Counted from the first letter of the stretch, positions 12,290 through 21,804 are shown. The stretch: 34,568 bases of DNA from Armatimonadetes bacterium CG2_30_59_28 (GCA_001872605.1 MNXM01000225.1:1-34568); one strand, 5' to 3'. Made by a program: numbers and translations. The notes: a model not told the origin generated them from the letters alone.

Positions 12290-12691
12290 ATGATTTTCCG
12301 CCTTGCCGTGGAAACCCACCAACGCGACGAGTTGATCGACATCACCTGTCAAGTGCAGAATGTTGTCACCGATGCAGCGGCCCATGAGGGAATCTGCACC
12401 GTATACGTCCCCCACACAACAGCAGCGGTGACGATTCAGGAAAACGATGACCCCAATGTTGCGGTCGACATCATCGATGGGCTGGACCGCCTCATCCCCG
12501 TCAAGGGAGTGCTGCCATACAAACACATTGAGGAAAACGCACCCGCGCACTTGAAGGTTGCCCTTGTGGGCACATCTGAGACGCTCTTTGTTGAAGAAGG
12601 CAAACTACAGCTTGGGCGTTGGCAATCGATCTTCCTGTGCGAATTCGACGGGCCGCGTCAGCGAGAGGTACTCGTGAAACTGTCGGCATGA
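12290..12691 (+). CDS. yjbQ: YjbQ family (UPF0047) protein
   Basis: VYVPHTTAAVTIQENDDPNVAVDI, YKHIEENAPAHLKVALVGTSE, LQLGRWQSIFLCEFDGPRQREV; ATG 12290 preceded by gagaggag. Confidence 0.88.
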   Translation: MIFRLAVETHQRDELIDITCQVQNVVTDAAAHEGICTVYVPHTTAAVTIQENDDPNVAVDIIDGLDRLIPVKGVLPYKHIEENAPAHLKVALVGTSETLFVEEGKLQLGRWQSIFLCEFDGPRQREVLVKLSA

Positions 12692-12729
12692 GTTTCCGTT
12701 TACACACGAATATGGAGTGGTGACGAGTA

Positions 12730-13551
12730 ATGAAGTTCTGTTTCATGACATGGGTCTGCCCCGAATGGGATACGCCCACCATTATCGAGAAGTGTCGGCA
12801 GTACGGATACCACGGAGTGGAATTCCGGGTGGAGTGCGACCACAAACACGGAGTTGAACTTGACGCGTCTCCCGACCATCTCCGGTGGGTGCAGCAATCC
12901 TTTGCCAACGCTGGAGTGGAGACGCCGTGTATCGCTACATCACAGAGATTCTCCTCCAACGATCCGGCAGAGCGACGGCAGCAAGTGGACGTGGCAAAGC
13001 GTTACGTCGAGCTTGCAGCAGCAATCGAGGTCCCCATCATTCGCGTATTCGGAGGTCCCATCCCGGAAGGAGTCGACAGAAGAACTGCAACAAGCTACAT
13101 CGCGGAGGCGCTGCGTGAGCTGGGTGCGTTCGCGGATCAACACGATGTTGTGGTGGGTCTTGAGACGCATGACCATTTTAGCCTCGCCAGAGACGCCGTT
13201 GCGGTCATCAACGAAACAGACCATCCGAGAGTCCGTTGCCTTTGGGACATCATGCACCCCGTGAGCCACGGGGAGACCATGGCAGAAGCTTTCTCCCACG
13301 TGAAACCCCATGTCGTCCACTGCCACATCCACGACGGCAGGAGAGAAAACGGCAATATCGTTCTCACTTTCCCGGGAGAAGGGATCGTCGACCACCGTGA
13401 GGCGGTGCAGTTGCTGCAGACGATCGGGTTCGATGGTCATCTTTCGGGAGAGTTTATCAACTGGCTCCCCCCGGATGAAGTCCTGCCGAAGTATGCGGAG
13501 ACACTCTCTGGTTATCTGCGCGAGATCGAGGAAGGGCGTGAACACGTCTAA
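12730..13551 (+). CDS. Sugar phosphate isomerase/epimerase-like TIM-barrel protein (AP endonuclease 2 superfamily)
   Basis: CRQYGYHGVEFRVE, VPIIRVFGGPIPEG, VVVGLETHDHFS, VRCLWDIMHPVSHGE, VVHCHIHDGRRENG, FDGHLSGEFINWLPPDE. Confidence 0.85.
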   Translation: MKFCFMTWVCPEWDTPTIIEKCRQYGYHGVEFRVECDHKHGVELDASPDHLRWVQQSFANAGVETPCIATSQRFSSNDPAERRQQVDVAKRYVELAAAIEVPIIRVFGGPIPEGVDRRTATSYIAEALRELGAFADQHDVVVGLETHDHFSLARDAVAVINETDHPRVRCLWDIMHPVSHGETMAEAFSHVKPHVVHCHIHDGRRENGNIVLTFPGEGIVDHREAVQLLQTIGFDGHLSGEFINWLPPDEVLPKYAETLSGYLREIEEGREHV

Positions 13552-13609
13552 GTGTTGCCGCCTCCGACATTCCTCAGCGGAGGGTTGAACTCATACGCGC
13601 ACGGACTTC

Positions 13610-14494
13610 ATGCAAGACGACGTGTCGGCGCCCCGAATGATGGGCATGCCGGCTCAGTTCCGCATTCCGCAGGTTCGTGGAGGTGGCAGAATGCTCCCTG
13701 ACAACGAAATCACCGTCGACCAGGCTGCGGCGATGCTTGACACAACGCCCCAGGAAGTTGAGCGTCTCATCAAGCGAAGTCTGCTGCCCTGTCGGATGCA
13801 CATCACGCCCAACGGTCAGCGGTATCGGCTCATCGACAGGGACGTGTGTCGGCGTCTTGTCGATTCCGGGTACATGCAGAACCTCCACAGGGAAGACACG
13901 CCCACGCCTCCACAGCGTGCCGACAAAGAAGTCGTCAGAGCTTCCGAGCTGACGACCGAGAACTGGAGCTCCTCCACACACGTGATTGCTGAGGACGAAG
14001 GGAGCAATGAAGAAGCGCTCCCGGCTGTCCGTTCCCCGGCTCCGGAGGCCCCTCTTGCCGGGGACATTGAGGAGCGGCTTCTCACCGTGGTCAAAGAAGT
14101 GGCCGGGGTCGCTGCGCGAGTCGGCGTCATCGAGGGACGCTTTGAGGTAACCCGGCAACTCGAGCGGGACCTGTCCACACTGAGCGAACGCCTGAGACAC
14201 CATGAGGAGACGCTCAAGGCGCTGAGCGCCCGTATAGGGGCTGTTGAATCAACCGAGGAGCAGCACTCCGATCAATTAAAGCGCGACCTGCACGCAACCA
14301 TCGGAGAAACCGAACATCTGCAGGAAGCCATCGCTGTCATCAACCATCAAACCAATCCGTTGTATGACCTTCTGAGCGCCTTGGATGAACGGCTGAGGGT
14401 TCTTGAGGAATGGGTCAAGGAATCGGAAAATAAGCGCCCCCTCGCGCAGGTCAAGAAGTTCATTGCCGAGAGAAAAGGCAAGGAAGATGCCTGA
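13610..14494 (+). CDS. Helix-turn-helix (MerR/excisionase-like) protein with C-terminal coiled coil, unknown function
   Basis: ITVDQAAAMLDTTPQEVERLIKRSLLPCRMHITPNGQRYRLIDRDVCRRLVDSG HTH pattern followed by long heptad-rich helices. Confidence 0.65.
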   Translation: MQDDVSAPRMMGMPAQFRIPQVRGGGRMLPDNEITVDQAAAMLDTTPQEVERLIKRSLLPCRMHITPNGQRYRLIDRDVCRRLVDSGYMQNLHREDTPTPPQRADKEVVRASELTTENWSSSTHVIAEDEGSNEEALPAVRSPAPEAPLAGDIEERLLTVVKEVAGVAARVGVIEGRFEVTRQLERDLSTLSERLRHHEETLKALSARIGAVESTEEQHSDQLKRDLHATIGETEHLQEAIAVINHQTNPLYDLLSALDERLRVLEEWVKESENKRPLAQVKKFIAERKGKEDA

Positions 14495-14554
14495 AGACCT
14501 GCGCGTTGCTTGTGGGGGTTGACGCCACACCCAGATCCGCGTTCTCCACTCGCG

Positions 14555-15037
14555 TCACAGACGTCCCTCCAAATCGGGATACACCATCAGCATAATTTCC
14601 CGCTGTCTCCGCCGCATCTTTCTTTTTTCTGCCGGCGCGGTATCCTCATAACCCACAAGATGCAACACTCCATGCACGGTAAGCAGCGCGAGCTCCTGCT
14701 CCAGAGAAAGTCCATTCTCCTCTGCCTGGCGCACCGCCGTCTCAACAGAGATAACGACATCGCCAATAATGCCGGGAGCGTCATCCGGCACGGCAAAACG
14801 GAACGTCTCTCCACCCTCCGGGTCGTCGTGCCCGAACGCGATAACGTCCGTGGCGGTATCGATTCCGAGGAAGCGACAGTTGAGGTCTTGTATCTCTTCG
14901 TCCGTCGTCAGGAGCACATTCAGCTCCCCGAGGGGGTCAACTCCCTCTTCCCGAGATACGACGGAGATGATGTGACGGACCGGTCGTTTCTTTACCAGCC
15001 CCCTTCTCGCTCCTCGGGACAACACTGACACGGGCAT
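14555..15037 (-). CDS. ybeY: Endoribonuclease YbeY (rRNA maturation factor)
   Basis: LNVLLTTDEEIQDLNCRFLGIDTATDVIAFGHDD, IIGDVVISVETA, TVHGVLHLVGYED. ORF track extends to 15076; MPVSV start at about 15037 fits family length. Confidence 0.92.
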   Translation of the reverse strand: MPVSVLSRGARRGLVKKRPVRHIISVVSREEGVDPLGELNVLLTTDEEIQDLNCRFLGIDTATDVIAFGHDDPEGGETFRFAVPDDAPGIIGDVVISVETAVRQAEENGLSLEQELALLTVHGVLHLVGYEDTAPAEKRKMRRRQREIMLMVYPDLEGRL

Positions 15038-17237
15038 CTGAGGCGTCTCCTTTCCTTCGTTTTTTTGAGGGATCAAAGGGAATTGCAGGGAGGTCCCTGT
15101 CCTGCCCGGGGTACTCCACGCGCGTATGCAGAAGGCCCTTCAGCATGTGCGCGAAGGTCTTCTCGATTGTGTCGAGATCTTTCAGAGTCAGGTCGCACTC
15201 GGTCAACTGGCCTTCATCCAACCGCTCGCGGAAGATCTTTCTCACCATCGCCTCAACACGCGCGGGGGTGGGATTCGCCAGAGAGCGCGCCGTGGCCTCC
15301 ACCCCGTCGGCCAGCATAATAATCCCCGCCTCTCTCGTCTGAGGCTTGGGGCCGGGGTACCGGAAGGCAGCGTCGTTGACTTCGCCTTCGCTCAGACTCT
15401 CGAGAGCGCGGCTGTAGAAATAGCTCACCAGATTTGTCCCATGGTGTTGGGGGATAATATCGATGATCGCCTGAGGCAGCTTGCATTCACGGGCCATCTC
15501 AATGCCTTCCTTGACGTGCGCAATAATGGCCAGGGCGCTCAGCGTTGGAGTCAGCTTGTCATGGATATTGTCCGCCGAGAACTGGTTCTCGGCAAAACAG
15601 GAAGGTCGCTTGATCTTCCCAATGTCATGATACAGACTGGCCACGCGCGTGAGGAGAGCGTCTGCATTGATGGCCTTGGCTGCGCTCTCCGCGAGATTGC
15701 CGACCATGATACTGTGGGTGCAGGTCCCCGGGGACTCTATCTGCAGCCGCTTCAGTATAGGCTCATTGGGATCCGACAACTCCAAAAGCCGAAGATGACT
15801 GGTGATCCCAAAAGGTCGCTCGAGGAACATGACCAGTCCAAGGGTGAGGATTGTGCAGGCAATCCCGCTCCCCAACCCCCAACTCATTTCGATCAGAATG
15901 TCGGAGGTCGTGTCATTCGTCAGAGTGCCCACGCTTGCGGAGAGAATGACGTTTGCCCCACCCAGAAGGAAAGCCGTCCGCGTCAACTGCGCTCTGGAAT
16001 GAAGCTCGGCCACACTGCGAATCCCCACCAGTGCGCTCCCCAATGACATAACAAGGACTGCAAATTGATTGCTTGAGAGGGTCGCCGCCAGCACTCCAAC
16101 CATCATCGCCACCATCACAGCAAAGCGAGCGTCGAGCATGATGCAAACGACCATCCCGATCGTGGTGGTAATGGGCACGGCCGCGTAGTCGACGCCGGGG
16201 AACTGGGCTGCAATCTTGAACGAGATCAGTCCGAGCAGAACCAGCATACTGAGTAACAGCATATTCCGGTCGGCGTTGAAGATTTTCAGGGAGTACTGCC
16301 GCATATACAGCCCCGTCACCGACACGAAGAACAGCGTTAGCAGGAACAGCGCAGCAGCGCGTTTCGGGTCGAGGCGAGGTCCCTGCAAACCCAGCGCGAC
16401 CAGCTTGTCGACTTCGGACTGAGTCAGCTCGTGTCCCGCCTTCACGATGACCTCTCCGGCCTCAATGCGCCTCCGGATAGGCTCCACTTCATCGCGTTTC
16501 TCCTTGCGGCGACGCTCCGTATCCTCGGTGTTGTAGATGAAGTTGGGTTCCTGCACGGCCGCTATAGCCACTTGGGCGGCAAATCCCCGCAGCGCATTGG
16601 GGACCTCAGACCCCTGCAGCAGTGTGCGGAGCATACTGTGAGCGATCTCGAGGTCCTGGGTGTTACTGCGAATTCCCTGATGAAACACCCCGCCCACCGC
16701 GTCCTTGATCGACTTCTCGACCCCGGCCAGATTCTCATTGCTGGCCGACAGTGCCTCACGAAGATTCTGATCGCCCACCAGCTTGAGGTTGCGTTCGGCC
16801 TTCAACCCGGCGAGTTTCTCAGCGGTGCTCACCGCCGGGGTCTCCCGCGCGGCCCTTAGATTCTCGAAGGTATTGTGGATACGGGACTGAGCGGTGTCGA
16901 AAACGTGGGGGGCCACGTCGTACACGGGGGGAACCGTTAATTCAGCCTCGCGCTGATTCTCCACGGTTGCACGAATGTCAACGTAGTAGCCGCTTCTGGG
17001 AGCCCGGATATCCTCGGTTGCGGTTTCCCCTGCCTGTAGAGGAACAGACTTCGTTGGGATTTCCAGGGCAAGAGCCAGCGCCGCTGCCAGAGACGTGAAT
17101 ATCCCCAGAGCGACAACCTGCCGCCGAAGCCCGAGCTGGCTCCATTGCTCGCCCCAGCACAGCGCGAGACTCATGAGTGGCCCGGGCTTGCGCTTCTTTG
17201 TCCTCATGCAGCAGTCCTCCAGTCTCCCCGCAACCAA
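14937..17237 (-). CDS. 7TMR-HD (PgpH/YqfF-like) membrane HD-domain phosphohydrolase
   Basis: Periplasmic/extracytoplasmic N-terminal domain, multiple TM helices, HSIMVGNLAESAAKAI, ASLYHDIGKIKRPSCFAENQ HD motif, IDIIPQHHGTNLVSYFY, LADGVEATARSL. Confidence 0.93.
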   Translation of the reverse strand: MVAGRLEDCCMRTKKRKPGPLMSLALCWGEQWSQLGLRRQVVALGIFTSLAAALALALEIPTKSVPLQAGETATEDIRAPRSGYYVDIRATVENQREAELTVPPVYDVAPHVFDTAQSRIHNTFENLRAARETPAVSTAEKLAGLKAERNLKLVGDQNLREALSASNENLAGVEKSIKDAVGGVFHQGIRSNTQDLEIAHSMLRTLLQGSEVPNALRGFAAQVAIAAVQEPNFIYNTEDTERRRKEKRDEVEPIRRRIEAGEVIVKAGHELTQSEVDKLVALGLQGPRLDPKRAAALFLLTLFFVSVTGLYMRQYSLKIFNADRNMLLLSMLVLLGLISFKIAAQFPGVDYAAVPITTTIGMVVCIMLDARFAVMVAMMVGVLAATLSSNQFAVLVMSLGSALVGIRSVAELHSRAQLTRTAFLLGGANVILSASVGTLTNDTTSDILIEMSWGLGSGIACTILTLGLVMFLERPFGITSHLRLLELSDPNEPILKRLQIESPGTCTHSIMVGNLAESAAKAINADALLTRVASLYHDIGKIKRPSCFAENQFSADNIHDKLTPTLSALAIIAHVKEGIEMARECKLPQAIIDIIPQHHGTNLVSYFYSRALESLSEGEVNDAAFRYPGPKPQTREAGIIMLADGVEATARSLANPTPARVEAMVRKIFRERLDEGQLTECDLTLKDLDTIEKTFAHMLKGLLHTRVEYPGQDRDLPAIPFDPSKKRRKGDASDARVSVVPRSEKGAGKETTGPSHHLRRISGRGS

Positions 17238-18296
17238 TCAGTCAGAGAGATTCTCCTCGCTTGTGGACACTGACGGGTTCTCGAACCGGTCATAGGCCAA
17301 GACGATGCGCTGTACCAACCGATGCCGCACAACATCCCGGTCCGTCAGTTGCACAAAGGATATCCCCTCAACGCCCGCAAGAATTCGGCGCGCCTCCTTG
17401 AGGCCCGACTGCGCGCCTCGCGGGAGGTCTATTTGCGTGACGTCACCGGTCACCACTACCTTGGACCCGAAACCCATCCGCGTCAAAAACATCTTCATCT
17501 GTGCGGGCGTGGTGTTCTGGGCCTCATCCAGGATGATGAAGGAATCGTTCAGCGTGCGTCCGCGCATATACGCCAGCGGGGCCACCTCAATGACGCGGCG
17601 GTCGATGTAGCGCTGGACCTTGTCCACCCCCATCATGTCGTACAGAGCGTCATACAGCGGTCGGAGATAAGGGTCCACTTTCTCCTGGAAGTCGCCTGGC
17701 AGGAACCCCAGCTTTTCCCCCGCCTCCACGGCGGGACGCGTCAGGATCAGTCGAGTGACGCTCTTCGCTCTCAGCGCCGCTACGGCCATGGCCATAGCGA
17801 GGTAAGTCTTCCCGGTTCCAGCGGGGCCAATCGAGAATACCAGGTCGTACTCCCGTATGGCCTCTGCATAGGCTTTCTGCCCCTCCGTCCGCGGGGAAAT
17901 CTTCTTCCCTCGATCACTGGTCAACAGAACGTCGGAGAGAATATCTCGTGCATCGAGGCGACCCTGATCTTGCTTGGTCTGACGGACGAAGTAGGAGACA
18001 TCCTCAAGGGACAACGGCTTTCCCTCGGCAACCACCTCTAACAGTTCGGAAAGCAACTGTGCCGTGCGACACGCGCGCCCTTCCTCCCCGAAGACATGCA
18101 GGGAATTCTCCCTCACCACAATCCGGATGCCCAGTTCTCGCTCAATCAGCAAAATATTCTCATCGAAGTTCCCCAGCAGGCAGCGTAGACGCTGATTGTC
18201 ACGCACGTCCACGGTAGCCTCATATTCACCACTTCCCTCGGGACCCTTGGTGCCACTTCCATGTGAGGTCTGAGTTGGGTAAGAGATCGCGGTCAC
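17238..18296 (-). CDS. PhoH family ATPase
   Basis: FSIGPAGTGKTYLAMAMAVAAL Walker A, LTRPAVEAGEKLGFLPGDFQEKVDPYLRPLYDAL, FIILDEAQNTTPAQMKMFLTRMGFGSKVVVTGD. Confidence 0.95.
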   Translation of the reverse strand: MTAISYPTQTSHGSGTKGPEGSGEYEATVDVRDNQRLRCLLGNFDENILLIERELGIRIVVRENSLHVFGEEGRACRTAQLLSELLEVVAEGKPLSLEDVSYFVRQTKQDQGRLDARDILSDVLLTSDRGKKISPRTEGQKAYAEAIREYDLVFSIGPAGTGKTYLAMAMAVAALRAKSVTRLILTRPAVEAGEKLGFLPGDFQEKVDPYLRPLYDALYDMMGVDKVQRYIDRRVIEVAPLAYMRGRTLNDSFIILDEAQNTTPAQMKMFLTRMGFGSKVVVTGDVTQIDLPRGAQSGLKEARRILAGVEGISFVQLTDRDVVRHRLVQRIVLAYDRFENPSVSTSEENLSD

Positions 18297-19549
18297 TCCC
18301 CCGTAAATGCAGATTTTAGAGCGCGGAATGCGGAATCCGCATTTTCAGGGGAATGGTCGAAGAGCAGTCTGGCTCCAGAGTCGGTGATGTGCACCATCTG
18401 CTCAAGACGAATCCCCCCAACTCCCTCGCAAAACGCGGCTGGTTCCAGCGTGATGACCATGTTCTTGCGCAGGGGTTCGTAGTTTGCGGGAGACAAAACC
18501 GGTCGTTCGAATTTCGTAACCCCGAGACCATGCCCGCTGTGCTGGTAGCACTCAAAACCAGCATGTCGCACATGGTCACGGATTACGCCGTCCAGTTCCG
18601 AAGCCAGCACTCCGGGACTTGCCGCCTCCAGCCCCAGGACCATTGCTTCCCGCAAGACTCCGTGCATGTCGCAGATGCCTGCGGGGGGGTCGCCCACCGA
18701 CAGGACTGAACAGGAATCACCCCAGTATCCATCAACTCTGGGCGCAATGTCACAAACGAGAACGCCTCCCTTGCCGCAAACATTCCCGCTGGGCAATCCG
18801 CCGATGCTATCCACGGACGTCCGTGCCGCACAAACCACGTCCAGGGAAACCTCCACAATTTCACCGACTTCCACCTCCATGGCGCGCCGTGCGTCGGCAG
18901 CCACCTCGATCTCCGACCGCCCCTCTACGAGGGCACAGCGCGCTGCTTCCTGCCCAACGCTGGCCACGCGCGCCGACTCGCACAAGGCGTCGACCTCGGC
19001 ATTGCTTTTCACCAGTCGTTGTTCCTGCAGGAGCGAGGTGATGTCCGCCACCTCCAAATCGGCGATCTTCAACTGGAGAAACTCAATCAGAAAGTGGGGA
19101 ACGTGCTCAATCTCCACGCCGATCATGGCCCCCCTCACCCGCCATCGTCGGAGGACATCGACCACCTGCCTCGCGAGGTTCAGGTACCCGCTCCCCTCCG
19201 ACTGCCCAGGGTAGTTCTCGTATGGCCGGACATCCACCTCGTCCAGCGACGGAAATGGACACAGAAGCGCCGAGGGAATCACTACAATCGGTTTCTCGCC
19301 TGGCGCCATTGCCAGCATTGCAGGGCCGTCTTCCCAGTAGCTCCGGTAGCCGGTTAAATAGGTCACGTCGTGCGGGACGGAGACAATCGCACATGTAAGT
19401 CCGCGGTCTTGCACCATGTCCTGAAAACGCTGGATGCGACACGCAAGTTCTGTCATACCACGGGCCTCACTGAACAAGGTTTGTACGCGCCCCATTGTAG
19501 GAGGTCGTTCCATACTCGTCAATACATGCACCGGATCCCTCAGCGACAA
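18293..19549 (-). CDS. M24 family Xaa-Pro dipeptidase/aminopeptidase
   Basis: Pita-bread metal-ligand pattern: VCDIAPRVDGYWGDSCS, HSGHGLGVTKFERP, ITLEPAAF, IRLEQMVHIT. True start may be internal (MTELACRIQRF). Confidence 0.88.
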   Translation of the reverse strand: MSLRDPVHVLTSMERPPTMGRVQTLFSEARGMTELACRIQRFQDMVQDRGLTCAIVSVPHDVTYLTGYRSYWEDGPAMLAMAPGEKPIVVIPSALLCPFPSLDEVDVRPYENYPGQSEGSGYLNLARQVVDVLRRWRVRGAMIGVEIEHVPHFLIEFLQLKIADLEVADITSLLQEQRLVKSNAEVDALCESARVASVGQEAARCALVEGRSEIEVAADARRAMEVEVGEIVEVSLDVVCAARTSVDSIGGLPSGNVCGKGGVLVCDIAPRVDGYWGDSCSVLSVGDPPAGICDMHGVLREAMVLGLEAASPGVLASELDGVIRDHVRHAGFECYQHSGHGLGVTKFERPVLSPANYEPLRKNMVITLEPAAFCEGVGGIRLEQMVHITDSGARLLFDHSPENADSAFRALKSAFTGE

Positions 19550-19658
19550 CGCCTCGATACTTCTTTCTGCCGGGAAGCCGCCGGGGGTGCTTGACGCAGA
19601 GTTCGCTGTCCGCTATCCTGCAATCGTTCATTCTCACTTGTGAAGGGAGCAGTCCTCA

Positions 19659-20564
19659 ATGAGAGTCGCTGTAACAGGCGCGACAGGTTTTGTGGGCAGG
19701 CAATTGTGCGAGACGCTGCTTGTTAGAGGTCACTGCGTGACAGTCATCACGCGCCAGCCCGACAGGGGTCGATTGCTGCTGCCCCAAGTAGACAGTTTCC
19801 TGCAGTGGGACCCTGATGGAACCCTCGGCAAATCGCTGGATGGTGTGCATGCCGTCGTTCACCTCGCCGGGGAGAGCATTGCGGGACGGTGGAGCAAAGG
19901 GAAGAAAACCAGCATCCGTAACAGCCGCGTTACCGGGACACGAAACCTGGTGCGATCATTGCAGCAGTTAAGCCCGCCGACGCGTCCCCGCGTTCTGGTG
20001 AGCGCGTCAGCAATCGGGTACTATGGCGACTGCAAAGAGACTGAAGTGAATGAATCGTCCCCCGCGGGAAGCGGATTCCTCCCCGAAGTCTGTGCCGCGT
20101 GGGAGGCGGAAGCATCTCGGGCTGAGGAGCAGGGAATCCGGGTTGCCTCCGTACGCACCGGCATAGTGCTGGGACCTGGCGGCGCCCTTCAGCAGATGTT
20201 GCGCCCCTTCAGAATGGGGCTGGGAGGACGATTGGGGGATGGAAGGCAGTGGATGTCATGGATTCACATTGAGGATCTCATTGGCATCTTCGTCTTTGCA
20301 CTGGAGCAGGAGGCCGTGGTCGGCCCGATTAACGGCGTTGCGCCGCACCCCGTCACCAACCGGGAGTTCACGAAGGTCCTCGCCCATGTCCTCCGAAGAC
20401 CGGCAATGCTGCCGGTCCCCTCATTCGCCCTGAAAATGGCAATGGGAGAGTTCGCTGACGTCCTGCTGCAGGGACAAAAAGTGCTGCCGATAAAAGCTCT
20501 GAATTTCGGATACGCCTTCAAGTACCCGCATCTCGAACCGGCCTTGCGACAGGTACTTGCATAG
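19659..20564 (+). CDS. TIGR01777 family NAD(P)-dependent epimerase/dehydratase-like protein
   Basis: MRVAVTGATGFVGRQLCETLL, AVVHLAGESIAGRWSKGKKTSIRNSRVTGTRNLV, SASAIGYYGD, VRTGIVLGPGGALQQMLRPFRMGLGGRLGDGRQWMSWIHIEDLIG. Confidence 0.93.
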   Translation: MRVAVTGATGFVGRQLCETLLVRGHCVTVITRQPDRGRLLLPQVDSFLQWDPDGTLGKSLDGVHAVVHLAGESIAGRWSKGKKTSIRNSRVTGTRNLVRSLQQLSPPTRPRVLVSASAIGYYGDCKETEVNESSPAGSGFLPEVCAAWEAEASRAEEQGIRVASVRTGIVLGPGGALQQMLRPFRMGLGGRLGDGRQWMSWIHIEDLIGIFVFALEQEAVVGPINGVAPHPVTNREFTKVLAHVLRRPAMLPVPSFALKMAMGEFADVLLQGQKVLPIKALNFGYAFKYPHLEPALRQVLA

Positions 20565-20566
20565 CA

Positions 20567-21058
20567 TCAATCGGTGGTCAGCGCAATCAGGTCATCCGCT
20601 TCTTTGAGCCAGACGAGCGTCCCGCTCCCCGGGGCAACTCCTTCACGGAGATGGATCAGCACAACCGTACCCGGCTTCATGGGGGTTCCCGCCAACCCAC
20701 ACAATAGGTCAATCATGAGCCCACAATCAGGTTGATGCCCTACCAGCATCACCGACTTCACATCAGGCAGCGTCTCCAACACGCGCTCCAGCTCGATGAT
20801 CTCACACCCCGGTGAAAGCTCGGCGCGCGTCTGCACCTCCTCCTCCATCCCCAAGGCCACTGCGATCAGTTCCGCCGTCTGCCGCGCCCTCACCAGGGGG
20901 CTACTCAGGATGAATTCCGGTTTGACGCCGAGGCGCTCAAGTCCGTGACCTGCAAGCTGCATCCTCTGCACGCCCGCATCGGTCAACGGGCGCTCTGCAT
21001 CACTCACATACCCCTGGAAGCCAGCGGCATCTCCGTGCCGAACAATGTAGATATCCAT
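20567..21058 (-). CDS. sixA: Phosphohistidine phosphatase SixA
   Basis: MDIYIVRHGDAAG, RPLTDAGVQRM, LSSPLVRARQTAELIA, VMLVGHQPDCGLMI. ORF track extends to 21340, but homology begins at ATG 21058. Confidence 0.9.
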   Translation of the reverse strand: MDIYIVRHGDAAGFQGYVSDAERPLTDAGVQRMQLAGHGLERLGVKPEFILSSPLVRARQTAELIAVALGMEEEVQTRAELSPGCEIIELERVLETLPDVKSVMLVGHQPDCGLMIDLLCGLAGTPMKPGTVVLIHLREGVAPGSGTLVWLKEADDLIALTTD

Positions 21059-21096
21059 AAAGCGTCTCCGCGTGTGCAATCTTTCGTGCAGACAGC

Positions 21097-21590
21097 CTAT
21101 GTCGTCGCTTTCCCAACCATGAGCTCCTGCACCAGCCGAACATTTTCGGTCACCTGTTCCCCGCTCTCCACACCGACGATGAAGGCGTCCACCGGCGACT
21201 CGAGCTGGAACCCGATAGCGGCGCGCGCGTCGTCCATCTCGCCCTTCCCAAGCGCCTTCATGGCGGGAACAACCTTGTCCGTCTCCGCATCCATGTTGAT
21301 GCCGCAGGCATGTAGTCGAACCAACACCACGTCCCTCCACGGATCATCGACACACGCACACAGTGCCCCGAACTCGTGATTGGAGCGCCCAACGGCCCGA
21401 ACCACGCCGGAGTCTTTCGCCCTGCTCAACACGTCCGCAAGCCCTTTCCGTCGCAACATCCGAGTGTCTGCTTGCAGTTACCGCTCCAACCGTCGGTTCC
21501 CGTGCGAATACCAAGCAGCGAGACCTCGATGCCAGTCTGCCCTAACTCAACCTTGGAAATCGTCACGGAAACGGGAACTCCTGTCGCCAT
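21097..21590 (-). pseudogene. Aldo/keto reductase remnant (frameshifted and internally deleted)
   Basis: N-terminal piece from ATG 21590 (MATGVPVSVTISKVELGQTGIEVSLLGIRTGTDGWSGNCKQT..) ends at an in-frame stop. The downstream frame carries only an AKR C-terminal part (LADVLSRAKDSGVVRAVGRSNHEFGAL...DVVLVRL...ALGKGEMDDARAAIGFQLESPVDAFIVGVESGEQVTENVRLVQELM). Confidence 0.75.
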
Positions 21591-21636
21591 GCGCGTTAGT
21601 AACTCGGGCTATTGAAAGTGTTCTCTGATTGCGTCA

Positions 21637-21666
21637 TTGTCTCTTTTGGCGCGAGTGGATTATACT
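21637..21666 (+). promoter_or_regulatory. Candidate sigma70-like promoter upstream of cysK (TTGTCT-18 bp-TATACT)
   Basis: ttgtct 21637-21642, 18-nt spacer, tatact 21661-21666; cysK GTG at 21805 with aaggaggt SD. Confidence 0.45.
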
Positions 21667-21804
21667 GTGGGCTGGGAACAGACGTCAAAAGGCTGGCTCT
21701 TACTTCACAATTCTGCAGCCACATGGACCGGCAGCCGCGCCCTCGCCCAGCACCGAAATATACCGTCTGAAATCGCGGGCTTGTCGCCGCAAGGAGGTAA
21801 CGAA

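Noticed and set aside
13561-13590. cctccg...cggagg hairpin after the TIM-barrel gene as a terminator
   Set aside because: Only a 6-bp stem with a long loop and no T-tract; too weak.
15126-16046. 306-aa plus-strand ORF opposite the 7TM-HD gene
   Set aside because: Antisense shadow of a conserved membrane HD protein.
20567-21340. Extended 257-aa reading of sixA with Gly/Arg/Cys-rich N-terminus
   Set aside because: The extension overlaps the AKR relic out of frame and has shadow-like composition; SixA homology begins at 21058.
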